Assembly: GCF_003820355.1 (NCBI RefSeq)
Contig: NZ_RPOK01000001.1
Location: 460,847 to 524,846, forward strand
Direction of reading: 5' to 3'
From: Paralteromonas sediminis
GTDB taxonomy: Bacteria; Pseudomonadota; Gammaproteobacteria; Enterobacterales; Alteromonadaceae
DNA length: 64,000 bases
Positions 23,172 through 32,554 of the stretch are shown here, piece by piece (positions within the stretch are counted from its first letter, which is position 1; every line of letters begins with the position of its first letter). The position numbers were made by a program, and so were the translations under genes. Below the pieces are notes generated by a model that saw only the letters and a program-made list of their open reading frames with translations, did not search any database and was not told the DNA's origin.

Positions 23172-25854
23172 GTGCGAGTAGGCCTACATACAAAAGCATC
23201 AATAAATTTAACGGGCCACCACCTGACGATGAAGGCGCTTGTGGTGGTGGCGGCGCAGTAACTGGGGCTGCCACACTTACCGTTACTGTATCTGCTACCT
23301 GAACACCAAATTCATCCGTTGCAGTAAACGAAAACGTGAGAGAGGCTTGCTGATTCGGTGCGGTAAATTGTGTAGTGTCAGCACTTGGATCATTGAGCGT
23401 GACCGACGGCCCATCGGTTTGTGTCCAACTAACAGTTAGCGCGTTGCTTTCGGGATCAGACGCTGAGCCCCTCAATTCAACGGTGGCTCTCGCGTTTACT
23501 GACATATCATCACCCGCATTGACAGTGGGGGGTAAGTTACTCTCGTCATCAGCTACAGAGATGGCAATGGAAGACGCGCCGGCCATCAAAGTAAACACTT
23601 CTGTTTCCTCAGTGAGATTGTCATCGACAATGGTTACCTGAATACTTTGTGTTTGCGATTCACCATCACGCCACACTACTTCCTGCTCCGAAAGCGTAAG
23701 ATCGCTACTTGCATCGTCTTGAACAAAGGATAGAGGAACCCGTAATTCACCCGTATCGCCGCCGCTTCTGACGAGTTCGATGGTGGCGGTTTGCTGATTT
23801 TCCAAAACACGTAGCGTAGCGTTGGCAAACACCGCCTGGCCTTGTGCACTGGTATCACCAGCAATCGATACCTGTATCATCCTTTCTTGTGGCGACAGAA
23901 AGCCCCCTTGTGGTGTATGTAACCTAATAAACAACAATTCTTCAGGCTCACTCACGTCATCGCTATTGATCGTCAACGAAAGCGTACGTTCTGTTTCATC
24001 GCCGGCTTCCCAGCGAAGTTCACCTTTAAGTTCTTCAGCATCGATGCGATCAGCGGAGCCATATACCATGGTGTAATTGACAGTCATCGCATCGGTACCT
24101 TGTTTAACCACGCTGATGGTCGAGGTCTCGCCTTCACGAACTTCAATGTGAGACTGTGCGAAGCCAACATTTGCCTGTTCGGCCAAGGTGTTGTCACGTA
24201 ATATCAGCAGCCCGCTTTGAATATCACTGACCAGGACTAAGCCGCTAGGTAGAAAAGGATACACGCCCCAGGCACCATTAAATGCACTGCCGTTTGCCAA
24301 GGGGTATGAATCAAAGAAACCCGCTTCGGTAACATTTAAGGGGTCACTGATGTCGAGAATGGTAAGCCCACGCTCATAATTTGACATATAATAACGACTC
24401 CCGCGTACAAACCCATTGTGGTCAATGGCGCGTGTAGGCCCAGTCCAAGTAGAGACTAATTGGGGCGCGGTCAGCTCGCTCACATCAAAAATATTGATGG
24501 TGGTATTTAATCCCAACCGTGATTCATCAAGTTCATCATGCAAAAAGACATACCGGCGATCCTCACTCCACCATCCACTGTGGGCATATTCAGCATTTGG
24601 GTAGGGCGTCTGTGATAACTCTGCTGCCGAGGTCAAAGTGGTGTTATCCCATAGTCGCAATGCATTTTCATTGAAATCAATCAATACGATACATTGCCCG
24701 TTTTGTACATTTGGACAGTCGCGTTCGGCTCTTTCATCCTGCACCAGCATGGAACTGGCATCATGCGCATAGTCACTTCTGTTGAGGTTACTTGGCACAT
24801 AACTGGGCTGCGGCGAGCTTGGGTCCAGCAAATTGTAACTGCGCAAAGCGCCGCCGAAATTGTTTGCACCCATTACGTGGATTTGAGGCGCGATGTCAGT
24901 ATTCGCAATATTCAAGCTATAGTCTACGCCCGAGATGTACACATTGTGTGCTCTGGGATCTGTCATGTCGCGCGTAGCCACCGAAATACCATTTTCAAGG
25001 TTGTTTAAGTCGACGACTAACAATCCGTCTGAGGCTCCGTCAGCGGTGACATACGCCCAGGCTTGCCACCTAGCCAGGGCAGGACGATATTCTTGATAGA
25101 CCTTGATGTCGCGCCAAGTGGTAACCTGACCGGCTAATGAACCGACAACGCGCGGTGCTTCGGGGTCACTGATGTCTACTACAGACACGCCGTTACTCAG
25201 ACCGACTATGGCGTACTCTTTGCCAGTATTAAGGTCGATATGACCCCAAATGTCATTGGCTTCCGCTGCTCCTGCTCTAAGTTCGGCAGGGTATAAGTGG
25301 CCGACAAGAGAAATCCCCTCGCACTCCAGATCACCCAAACGTGGGTTAGAACATGTATTGGCCTTGCTAGTCTTGCCAAACGCCATGGTTGGCTTTTGTG
25401 CTGCTGTTAATTGCGGGATGCGCTGTCCCTTACCATCATGTAGCACAGTAAAGCCATTTTGATAAACATGGTCGTGATGCTGTTCGGGCAATCCCAACAG
25501 CAGCGTTTCATTCAGTGAGGGATGTTGTGTGGTGAAATGATCTTGTGTGGTGTAGCCCCCTCTGACAGGGACACGATTGTTGGCGATATAAGCAATATCG
25601 CTTTCTTGAAGCATATATTGACCCGACGCCACCAACACTACATCGCCTTTATTTGCTTGTGCAGCGGCATAGGCAATTGACCTACAGGGACGAAAGCGAT
25701 TATCGCACAGACCGGTATCAACACCTTGTGAGGAGACAAAGCGTCCTTTGTCATGCTCGCTGTGTGCGAAGGCATAATTCATACAGAAGTGACCAAAAGC
25801 GGCAACTAACGTTGCCCAACCAAGTCCTTTTAATTTTGCAGTCGAGCCGTTCAT
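23143..25854 (-). CDS. Choice-of-anchor B surface protein with Calx-beta domains and GlyGly-CTERM tail
   Basis: About 903 residues. Signal peptide ending MNYAFA before HSEHDKG. Residues 150-560 form the choice-of-anchor B repeat region (VVDISDPEAPRVVGS, YAHDASSML, DHNGFVRGSRYYMSNYERGLTILDISDP). Two Calx-beta-like modules follow (EGETSTISVVKQG..., ENQQTATIELVRSG...), then a PKD-like domain (PPTVNAGDDMSVNARATVEL). The tail SSSGGGPLNLLMLLYVGLLALSRSAYRYN is a GlyGly-CTERM signal, processed by rhombosortase in this type of organism. The start is ATG 25,854 or 25,860; an upstream TTG at 25,884 is less likely. It is divergent from mbnP/mbnH by under 50 bases. Confidence 0.85.
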   Translation of the reverse strand: MNGSTAKLKGLGWATLVAAFGHFCMNYAFAHSEHDKGRFVSSQGVDTGLCDNRFRPCRSIAYAAAQANKGDVVLVASGQYMLQESDIAYIANNRVPVRGGYTTQDHFTTQHPSLNETLLLGLPEQHHDHVYQNGFTVLHDGKGQRIPQLTAAQKPTMAFGKTSKANTCSNPRLGDLECEGISLVGHLYPAELRAGAAEANDIWGHIDLNTGKEYAIVGLSNGVSVVDISDPEAPRVVGSLAGQVTTWRDIKVYQEYRPALARWQAWAYVTADGASDGLLVVDLNNLENGISVATRDMTDPRAHNVYISGVDYSLNIANTDIAPQIHVMGANNFGGALRSYNLLDPSSPQPSYVPSNLNRSDYAHDASSMLVQDERAERDCPNVQNGQCIVLIDFNENALRLWDNTTLTSAAELSQTPYPNAEYAHSGWWSEDRRYVFLHDELDESRLGLNTTINIFDVSELTAPQLVSTWTGPTRAIDHNGFVRGSRYYMSNYERGLTILDISDPLNVTEAGFFDSYPLANGSAFNGAWGVYPFLPSGLVLVSDIQSGLLILRDNTLAEQANVGFAQSHIEVREGETSTISVVKQGTDAMTVNYTMVYGSADRIDAEELKGELRWEAGDETERTLSLTINSDDVSEPEELLFIRLHTPQGGFLSPQERMIQVSIAGDTSAQGQAVFANATLRVLENQQTATIELVRSGGDTGELRVPLSFVQDDASSDLTLSEQEVVWRDGESQTQSIQVTIVDDNLTEETEVFTLMAGASSIAISVADDESNLPPTVNAGDDMSVNARATVELRGSASDPESNALTVSWTQTDGPSVTLNDPSADTTQFTAPNQQASLTFSFTATDEFGVQVADTVTVSVAAPVTAPPPPQAPSSSGGGPLNLLMLLYVGLLALSRSAYRYN

Positions 25855-25901
25855 ATACATCCAGTTATGCGTTATCTTAACCAAATAATAACAATTTATC
25901 T

Positions 25902-26696
25902 GTGCGAGAACATATATTGATCAGGAATAAACGCACTTATCTGACGGTTTTTGTCATCATGGTCTTGTTTGGGTTGGTTGCATGCTCCCGTCAGCCAGCG
26001 GTACTGACCTTTGTATCAGATTTGCACACGCCGCAAATTTGTGGAGCCTTGCCGAAACAGCCAGACTATCAGGTACGTCAGTTCACCTTCTATATCAGTG
26101 GCCTGGAATTGTTGATTGATGAACAGTGGCAGCCTGTAGATTTTTTTCCCACAGAGTATCAGGCCGAGCATACCGCGATGATAGATCTGACACCACATTG
26201 TGACGATGCTTCTGTTCAAACACAGGTGCAAGTGCCTTTGGCCGTTGGGTATCACCATTTTTCGAGTGCAGAGGCTATCCGCTTTGCTATTGGCGTGCCT
26301 TTTACTCACAATCACAAAGACCCGCTTACGCAGCCTGCACCCTTGAACGAAAGCAGTATGTTCTGGTCATGGCAGCGAGGTTATAAATTTTTGCGTTGGG
26401 ATTTGCAGCACAATGATACGGGACATGGATGGTCGTTTCATTTGGGCAGTGTCGGGTGTACCTCAGCGTCTGCGCTCAGAGCGCCTACACAACCTTGTTC
26501 AAGCCCCAATCAAGTCACTATCAGTATGAAAAAAGACAGTAACGATGGGTATATTTTTGTTGAAGCTCAGAAATTGCTTAACGATGTCAATCTAGATAAC
26601 AGCACGGGCTGTATGTTTCACCTCCCCGAAGAAGCCGACTGTCAACCTTTGCTCAATCACATCCAACAGCCCTGGATAACATGGTTAAATCGATAA
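25902..26696 (+). CDS. mbnP: MbnP-like metal-binding lipoprotein (metallo-mystery pair, four-Cys protein)
   Basis: 264 residues, GTG start. Lipobox GLVACS gives an acylated Cys28. The mature protein has six Cys (47, 100, 186, 199, 237, 247) and the family core: FTFYISGLELL, HTAMIDLTPHCDD, IRFAIGVPFTHNHKDPLTQPAPLNESSMFWSWQRGYKFLRWD and WSFHLGSVGC. This is the MXAN_0976/MbnP family. In methanotrophs MbnP binds copper and its Trp is converted to kynurenine by the partner MbnH; the W155-S-W157 motif is kept here. Overlaps mbnH by 16 bases. No methanobactin genes are present, so the role is metal handling of unknown detail. Confidence 0.88.
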   Translation: MREHILIRNKRTYLTVFVIMVLFGLVACSRQPAVLTFVSDLHTPQICGALPKQPDYQVRQFTFYISGLELLIDEQWQPVDFFPTEYQAEHTAMIDLTPHCDDASVQTQVQVPLAVGYHHFSSAEAIRFAIGVPFTHNHKDPLTQPAPLNESSMFWSWQRGYKFLRWDLQHNDTGHGWSFHLGSVGCTSASALRAPTQPCSSPNQVTISMKKDSNDGYIFVEAQKLLNDVNLDNSTGCMFHLPEEADCQPLLNHIQQPWITWLNR

Positions 26697-27769
26697 AATA
26701 CTGTTTTTTGGGCGTCTTACTGGCGGCCATTGTTGCTTGCAGTGGTCAGGATACGACGCCTTACCAATGGAATTTGCCAGACAGTATTCCGCCACCGCCA
26801 TTACCTGAGCAAGCAGTAATGACGCAGGCCAGTGTTGAGCTTGGGAGGCACTTGTTTTACGACACTGGGCTAAGTGGAAACGGAACTCTGGCTTGTGCCA
26901 GTTGCCATATGCAGGGATTAGCCTTTGCAGACAATAGAGCTAAATCAGTCGGCGCAGAAGGCGAAGTGCTCAAGCGCAACGCGCTGGCACTGGTTAATGT
27001 GGCCTACCACTCTACATTGACCTGGGCTCACAACGGTATCACCCAGCCAGAGCAACAAATTTTATTGCCGTTGTTCAATGAACACCCAGTCGAAATGGGG
27101 GTAACGGGCAATGAAGCAGTAATACTTGAGAGGTTGCGGTCAGCACAGTACCAAAGATTGTTTGAGCATGCGTTTGGTAACCCTGAGCCGACTTGGCAAA
27201 ACATCGTTTTAGCCTTAAGTAGTTTTGTTCGAACACTGGTCTCGTTTCGCTCGCCCTTTGATGCTTATGCCTATGGGGGGGATGATGACGCTTTAAGTGA
27301 ACAAGCGCTTGCTGGATTAAACTTGTTTTTTAGTGAACGGCTGGAATGTTTTCACTGTCATGGCGGTATTAACTTTACCCAGTCCAGCCGACACACGTCT
27401 CAGGCAGTGCTGATCAAACCTTTTCATCATACAGGGTTTTTCACCGGGCAAGGCGACACGGGATTGTATGATGTTACCCGCGATCCCAATGATTTGGGGC
27501 GCTTTCGCGCGCCTACACTTAGAAATATTGCGGTAACTGCACCTTACATGCACGATGGCAGCTTGCAAACACTTGAGCAAGTTATTGAATTTTATGAAAA
27601 TGGCGGGCGAGGAGAAGGAAAATATGATCCTCGGAAAAGCCCCTTTATTACAGGCTTTGCGCTGAATGACGAAGAACGACAGGCCTTATTGGCGTTTTTA
27701 CACAGCCTAACGGATGACCAGTTTCTTTCCAATCCCGCTCACAGTGCGCCTTTTGCCGTTCCTGAGTAG
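26681..27769 (+). CDS. mbnH: MbnH-like di-heme enzyme (MauG/cytochrome c peroxidase superfamily)
   Basis: 362 residues. Lipobox LAAIVACS (Cys20). Two CxxCH haem c sites: CASCH (72-76) and CFHCH (223-227). Family features: ASVELGRHLFYDTGLSGNGTLACASCH, LKRNALALVNVAYHSTLTWAHNG, FHHTGFFTGQGDTGLYDVTRDPNDLGRFRAPTLRNIAVTAPYMHDGSLQTLEQVIEFY. Characterised MbnH uses a bis-Fe(IV) state to oxidise a Trp of MbnP to kynurenine. Needs the cytochrome c maturation system encoded at 57,653 onwards. Translationally coupled to mbnP. Confidence 0.9.
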   Translation: MVKSIKYCFLGVLLAAIVACSGQDTTPYQWNLPDSIPPPPLPEQAVMTQASVELGRHLFYDTGLSGNGTLACASCHMQGLAFADNRAKSVGAEGEVLKRNALALVNVAYHSTLTWAHNGITQPEQQILLPLFNEHPVEMGVTGNEAVILERLRSAQYQRLFEHAFGNPEPTWQNIVLALSSFVRTLVSFRSPFDAYAYGGDDDALSEQALAGLNLFFSERLECFHCHGGINFTQSSRHTSQAVLIKPFHHTGFFTGQGDTGLYDVTRDPNDLGRFRAPTLRNIAVTAPYMHDGSLQTLEQVIEFYENGGRGEGKYDPRKSPFITGFALNDEERQALLAFLHSLTDDQFLSNPAHSAPFAVPE

Positions 27770-27839
27770 TGCATAGTGCCGCAATGTTTGCTATCTTTTG
27801 ATTTTAAACGATTATGTGCCTCGCCTGGAGAATATTACA

Positions 27840-28169
27840 ATGACAGAAAAGCCTTTTCTGGTTAGTGGCCGCAACACTATTATCCACAAAGTTAGAAAGT
27901 TAGATTTACTATTATTGAACGGCGATGACTATCCGCCAGTATTAGTCACCCACAAGGGGCTAAAAGAATATACGGGCAATGTCCCTGACAATAAGCGCGA
28001 CGCTAAAATGATGGATATGGAAATGGTGGATATCACTTCAGGCGAAGTGTTTGGCGATGAAAAAACCTTGCTTTTTGTACAAACACTGAACGGCAAAGAA
28101 TTCAAAATTGATTATTCTAAAGTGGGTACTTCGTTGTTCATCAAAGTGCATCAAGACAACGCTTTTTGA
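27840..28169 (+). CDS. Hypothetical protein
   Basis: 109 residues from ATG 27,840 (GGAG nine bases upstream; an earlier in-frame ATG at 27,798 lacks a site). Soluble, mixed beta/alpha; no family recognised. Patterns such as LLLLNGDDYPPVLVTHKGLKEYTG and FKIDYSKVGTSLFIKVHQD are visible. It ends 27 bases before a strong terminator, so it forms its own unit or ends that of mbnPH, 70 bases upstream. Confidence 0.6.
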   Translation: MTEKPFLVSGRNTIIHKVRKLDLLLLNGDDYPPVLVTHKGLKEYTGNVPDNKRDAKMMDMEMVDITSGEVFGDEKTLLFVQTLNGKEFKIDYSKVGTSLFIKVHQDNAF

Positions 28170-28196
28170 TAGTAGCCATGCGAGTAAAGTTACAGC

Positions 28197-28228
28197 AAAC
28201 CCCGCTAATCAGCGGGGTTTGTTGTTTT
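28197..28228 (+). terminator. Rho-independent terminator
   Basis: AAACCCCGCT-AATC-AGCGGGGTTT, a perfect ten-base stem, followed by GTTGTTTT. It ends transcription of the gene at 27,840-28,169. Confidence 0.92.
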
Positions 28229-28253
28229 AACACAAGGGGATAACTACAAGGTA

Positions 28254-28631
28254 ATGTGGATAGCAAAAGTGATCGCTTGCTGGTTTGTGCTTTGCGGCTA
28301 TTTTCTAATTGGTAGTGCCGTGTCGCGATGGCTGGATTTACCCTTATCTGGCGCAATATGCGGCATGCTGTTGCTCTTATTTAGTCAGTTTTGCAGCCGT
28401 AAACTGGCAAACTGGATATTGCTCCCCGCTCAACCCGTATTACAAAACATGACCCTGTTTTTTATTCCAGCTGTGCTCGGTGTTGTGGCTTATACCGGCA
28501 TGATCAACAAAGCTTGGCTTGCACTGGTTATGGCAATAGTGGTCAGTACCATTATTTGTTTAGGTTTATGTGGGCTTGCTACGCAGTATTTATTGGCATC
28601 ACGCAAAGGGAGAAATAATGACGGAACTTGA
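28254..28631 (+). CDS. lrgA: CidA/LrgA-family membrane protein
   Basis: 125 residues with four transmembrane helices (about 5-22, 32-50, 62-82, 88-110). WIAKVIACWFVLCGYFLIGSAVSRWLDLPLSGAICGMLLLL and PAVLGVVAYTGM are typical of the holin-like CidA/LrgA family, which with LrgB affects autolysis or export of small molecules such as pyruvate. It overlaps lrgB by 14 bases. The CidA/LrgA distinction cannot be made from sequence alone. Confidence 0.88.
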   Translation: MWIAKVIACWFVLCGYFLIGSAVSRWLDLPLSGAICGMLLLLFSQFCSRKLANWILLPAQPVLQNMTLFFIPAVLGVVAYTGMINKAWLALVMAIVVSTIICLGLCGLATQYLLASRKGRNNDGT

Positions 28632-29334
28632 TTTGTTAAAGACGTCATTGGAGTCTGCTAGCACCTTGCCCGGTATTCTGGCCCTATTTATAACGGTATT
28701 GTTGTTTGTCCTTTTTCAGTTTGTGCACAAAAAGTGGCTACCTTATTCATTGACGCACCCCTTAGTGTTAACGGCTTTATCCTTGGGGGCTGGCATTGCG
28801 TTATTGCCATATTCTGTGGGTGATTATCAAACCTTAGCGGCACTGATCCACTGGAGTTTAGGCCCGGCTACAGTTGCCCTCGCTATCCCCTTGTATCAGC
28901 AGTGGCGGGCAATCCGGCAGCAGGGCCTGCCGATGCTTTTGGGCATTATTGTTGGAGGTGTGGTGGCCCCTGCACTAGCTTGGTGGTGTGCATGGCTTTT
29001 CAATGGACCTGTGGTGATCCAACTGACATTGTTAGCAAAATCAATCACAACACCCTTTGCCATGGAGGCGGCTACTGCCATTGGCGGCGATCCGGCACTG
29101 GCTGCCGTGTTTGTAATTATTACCGGTATTGTCGGGGCAATGGCCGCCAATACCGTATTTAATGTTTTCAATATTAACGACAAACGCGCACAGGGAATTG
29201 CACTTGGCACAGTAGCACACGCCGTTGGCACGGCGAAGGCCATTTCTGATCATCCTACAACAGGGGCTTGCGCATCAATGGCATTGTGTTTAAATGGGAT
29301 TATGACAGTAATTGTACTGCCGCTTATGTTTTGA
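28618..29334 (+). CDS. lrgB: LrgB-family membrane protein
   Basis: 238 residues from ATG 28,618, with GGGAG seven bases upstream inside the end of lrgA; the longer upstream frame is not needed. About eight hydrophobic helices. LLAKSITTPFAMEAATAIGGDPALAAVFVIITGIVGA and GIALGTVAHAVGTAKAI are LrgB/CidB hallmarks. Acts with LrgA in the inner membrane. Confidence 0.92.
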   Translation: MTELDLLKTSLESASTLPGILALFITVLLFVLFQFVHKKWLPYSLTHPLVLTALSLGAGIALLPYSVGDYQTLAALIHWSLGPATVALAIPLYQQWRAIRQQGLPMLLGIIVGGVVAPALAWWCAWLFNGPVVIQLTLLAKSITTPFAMEAATAIGGDPALAAVFVIITGIVGAMAANTVFNVFNINDKRAQGIALGTVAHAVGTAKAISDHPTTGACASMALCLNGIMTVIVLPLMF

Positions 29335-29495
29335 GCTAATGATTGGCGAATGGAAAGATAAAAAGGAAAACTTTACAACAATGACTATGCTTAAGTAGTT
29401 GATAAAAAAGATATCAAAACAATTGAGCATTACATAACCGTTGCCGATAACGTTTGGTGATATGTTAAACCTCTGATAGATGGGTTTGTGATTGA

Positions 29496-30491
29496 ATGTT
29501 TTCTGTTTTAGTGTGTGACGACTCGTCAGTGGCGAGAAAGCAAGTTGCTAAATGCCTGCCGCAGGATTGGCATGTGTCGGTTCATTTTGCCAAGCACGGC
29601 AGGGAAGCGCTAAATCAGCTCGATCAAGGAAAGGGCGATCTGCTGTTGCTCGACCTGAATATGCCCATTCTCGATGGCTATGAGACCCTTCAGGCCATCA
29701 ACGACCTCAATCTGAATACCAAAGTCATTGTGATATCGGGTGATATCCAACCGGAAGCCAATGAACGGGTTAGAAAACTCGGCGCTATTGATTTTATCAA
29801 AAAGCCTGTGAATGGCGAAATACTGCGTGAAACCTTGGTTAAGCACAATTTGATGGCCGGGGAAGAAAACCAAGAAATCGAACCCGAAAGTCTGGATCAG
29901 GACATTCGCGATTGCTATCAGGAAATTACCAATATCGCGATGGGCCGGGCAGGGGACCATTTAGCACGCATTATGGATGTATTTGTTAAGCTACCTATCC
30001 CCAATGTTAACTTAATTGAAGTGTCTGAGCTGCATATGATGCTGTCAGATATAGAAACACATGAAAGAGTCACCGCCGTTTGTCAGGGCTTCCTGGGTGC
30101 TGGTGTAAGTGGCGAAGCCTTATGTATATTGAGTGACAGCAGCTTTAGTGATGTCGCCCGTATTTTAAAAGTGACGGAAGAAGTTGACGACCAGATTCAG
30201 CTAGAAATGGTAATGGATGCGGCCAGTATTCTCATTGGAACCTGTCTGACTGCCTTAGGCGAACAAATGGATTTGCACTTTAGTCAGGGCCATCCGGTGG
30301 TACTAGGTCAGCACCAGAGTGTCAATGACCTCATTGCTTTGAATAAGGTGAAATGGCGACGCACCTTGGCAATAGAGATTAGCTATGGGCTTGAGGGATA
30401 CAATGTACATTGCGACCTGATTCTTTTGTTTACTGAGGAGTCTATGACGACGATGAACAGCAAACTGGCGCACCTGCTGGAGGATGATTAA
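29496..30491 (+). CDS. Response regulator with CheC-like domain (REC-CheC)
   Basis: 331 residues. Residues 1-118 are a receiver domain with D8, D9, phospho-acceptor D53 (LLDLNMP), S81 and K103. Residues 134-320 resemble CheC/CheX phosphatases: DCYQEITNIAMG carries the D-x3-E-x2-N motif (D139, E143, N146); the second repeat (MDAASILIGT) lacks it. CheC dephosphorylates CheY-P, so this may be a self- or partner-regulating receiver. The stop TAA and the next ATG share one base, so the PAS protein downstream is cotranslated. No chemotaxis genes are near. Confidence 0.82.
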   Translation: MFSVLVCDDSSVARKQVAKCLPQDWHVSVHFAKHGREALNQLDQGKGDLLLLDLNMPILDGYETLQAINDLNLNTKVIVISGDIQPEANERVRKLGAIDFIKKPVNGEILRETLVKHNLMAGEENQEIEPESLDQDIRDCYQEITNIAMGRAGDHLARIMDVFVKLPIPNVNLIEVSELHMMLSDIETHERVTAVCQGFLGAGVSGEALCILSDSSFSDVARILKVTEEVDDQIQLEMVMDAASILIGTCLTALGEQMDLHFSQGHPVVLGQHQSVNDLIALNKVKWRRTLAIEISYGLEGYNVHCDLILLFTEESMTTMNSKLAHLLEDD

Positions 30492-30982
30492 TGAGCATAG
30501 AGTCGTTAGATGAGCTGTTAGAATTTCACTGGATGATGGATATGCTACAGACGGTTGATGTCGGCATAGTGGTATTTGACAGGGAGTTTAAAATTAAAGT
30601 GTGGAACGGCTTTATGGAGAGCCACAGTGGACTTTTGCCCAGTGATGTCAGATTGAAGTCTTTGTTCTCCTTGTATCCGGGAATAAAAAAAGACTGGTTT
30701 GCGCAGAAATGTCGGCCGGTATTCGAATTAAAAACCCGAACTTTTATTACTTGGGAACAACGTCCCTATTTGTTTAAATTTCCCAATTACCGGCCCATAA
30801 CTGGCACTGAACCTTTTATGTACCAAAATATAACCTTGTCTCCTTTGGTGTCAGCCAACGGTAAAGTAGATAATATCAGCATGATGATTTACGACATGAC
30901 TGATGTGGCTGGCAGTAAAAAGCAATTAGAGTCTCTACAGGTTTTGCGCTCTGAGGAAGAAGAGCGCATTAACAACGGATAA
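30491..30982 (+). CDS. PAS-domain protein
   Basis: 163 residues, a single PAS fold: MLQTVDVGIVVFDREFKIKVWNGFMESHSGLLPSDV..., ending ITLSPLVSANGKVDNISMMIYDMTDVAGSKKQLESLQ, with a short helical tail. No output domain, signal peptide or membrane segment. Probably senses a ligand or redox state and works with the REC-CheC protein with which it is coupled (TAATG). Confidence 0.8.
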   Translation: MSIESLDELLEFHWMMDMLQTVDVGIVVFDREFKIKVWNGFMESHSGLLPSDVRLKSLFSLYPGIKKDWFAQKCRPVFELKTRTFITWEQRPYLFKFPNYRPITGTEPFMYQNITLSPLVSANGKVDNISMMIYDMTDVAGSKKQLESLQVLRSEEEERINNG

Positions 30983-31094
30983 TTTCTGTGTTTTGTCTCA
31001 GTGCAGTACCTAACCTGCGGCAATGGGCGCATTTTTTATACCATACATCTCTATTCTTCTGACATTATTCGCCATTCAGTTCAAACTATGCAGT

Positions 31095-31808
31095 ATGAAA
31101 ATGAAGTTGATGTTTTTTATTTTTTCTTCGCTAATGTTGCTGGGTACCTCAATGAAGGTGCAAGCGGGTTACTCTTGCTCCTTTGATTTGCGCTACGGTG
31201 TTGCAGTTAGTGACGACCATATCCGTGTTTTAAAACAGGACAGAACGGTTGTTCAAATTAACCGTGCCCGCTATTTATTTATTGAAGGCAAACTTAAACG
31301 CCTCGATCAGGAACAACAAGACTTACTGTATGCATATGCTCGTGGCTTTCACGATGTTGTGCCAGAAGTGACTTTGTTAGCAAAAGAGGGTGTGGGCTTG
31401 GTTACCGACAACATTACCCGTATTTATTCTGGTCTGGTTGGCGCTGAAGTCGAGAGTGCACAACGCTTGTTGTCACAAATGAAAAAGGTTAAAGAGAAGG
31501 TTAAACATAAGTTTGGCCGCTCGTATAACTATTACTACATTAATCCTAGCAAAGTAGAGAGCGAAGACGACATTACCACAAGTCTAGAAGCTCAGCTTGA
31601 AACCGGTTTTTCAAATGTGAGTGGTATAGTTACAGCCATTGGTACGTTTGACAGTAGCAGTGAAACAGAGCAAACCAGTGAACTGAGAAAACGTGCGCAT
31701 ATTACCTGCAAGAAGTTATATAAGCTCAACAAACTCGAAGACGCATTGCTGTCAAAAGTTAGAGGCCTAACACCCTACGATGTGATTATTGACCGCCGTT
31801 CTGAGTGA
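31095..31808 (+). CDS. DUF2884 (YggN-like) periplasmic protein
   Basis: 237 residues from ATG 31,095, which gives a signal peptide, MKMKLMFFIFSSLMLLGTSMKVQA, cleaved before GYSCSF. The mature part, CSFDLRYGVAVSDDHIRVLKQDRTVVQINRARYLFIEGKLKRLDQEQQDLLYAYARGFHDVVPEV, matches the DUF2884/YggN family. Function unknown. No ribosome-binding site is obvious at any of the possible starts (31,023, 31,095, 31,101). Confidence 0.75.
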   Translation: MKMKLMFFIFSSLMLLGTSMKVQAGYSCSFDLRYGVAVSDDHIRVLKQDRTVVQINRARYLFIEGKLKRLDQEQQDLLYAYARGFHDVVPEVTLLAKEGVGLVTDNITRIYSGLVGAEVESAQRLLSQMKKVKEKVKHKFGRSYNYYYINPSKVESEDDITTSLEAQLETGFSNVSGIVTAIGTFDSSSETEQTSELRKRAHITCKKLYKLNKLEDALLSKVRGLTPYDVIIDRRSE

Positions 31809-32002
31809 AATTTTTGACCAGTCAATGCTCCAGCATTTGCCATTCTTAATTAATTAAGTTTATCCACAAGAGATGTTCCCTGTGGCGGTTTATGCTACTG
31901 TTTAGGAATGTTTGTGGTAGCCTCGCTTTAAAAAGCTAGCAAGCTTAGCTTCACTACATAGCTTGAAATCAGGATTATCATAATAGTTTGAGGACGATTT
32001 AA

Positions 32003-32554
32003 ATGGATTTAAAGCCCCTACTTTTAGTATTCGCAGTTTTTTGTATAAGCTCCACTTCATACGCTGAAATAGATTCACCCGATGCACTCTACCTTGTTTC
32101 AAGTAAAGGCATTTCAGAGGTCGTGGTCAAAGGAAACAAAGATGAACATGGAAACTATTATGTCAATATTTTTGTTGTCGAGAGTATCTATCCAAACTAT
32201 TACAAAAAAGGAATGCTTTTAAGCAAAGGTTGGTGGTCAACACCAACTCAGCAGTTTTATACTGAAGATTATCAGATTCGACCGAAGTTACCGCACTGTA
32301 ATGCATTCGGCGAATTCAGCTGGGGTTTTCCTTATGAGCCAGTGCAGCACTCCATTGCTGGGAAGCAATACTTTGTTTATCAATCCACTGGTAAGCACAC
32401 CAAAAAACGGGCACCGCAAAAATATTGTATTGACGAGAGAATCAGTCGCAGTACTTGTCGAAGGGATAGGTGCAATAAATGGGAATCGCCAGAGCCAGGT
32501 AATTATTTAGTGACTTCATTAGAGCTGGCTAAGAAGTTGAGAGCACAGTTATGA
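32003..32554 (+). CDS. Secreted hypothetical protein
   Basis: 183 residues. Signal peptide MDLKPLLLVFAVFCISSTSYA, cleaved before EIDSP. Beta-rich body with four Cys (CNAFGEF, YCIDER, STCRRDRC). GAGGA lies before the ATG. No family recognised. It overlaps the following Sel1-repeat gene by four bases (ATGA), so the two are cotranslated and probably act together in the periplasm. Confidence 0.6.
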   Translation: MDLKPLLLVFAVFCISSTSYAEIDSPDALYLVSSKGISEVVVKGNKDEHGNYYVNIFVVESIYPNYYKKGMLLSKGWWSTPTQQFYTEDYQIRPKLPHCNAFGEFSWGFPYEPVQHSIAGKQYFVYQSTGKHTKKRAPQKYCIDERISRSTCRRDRCNKWESPEPGNYLVTSLELAKKLRAQL

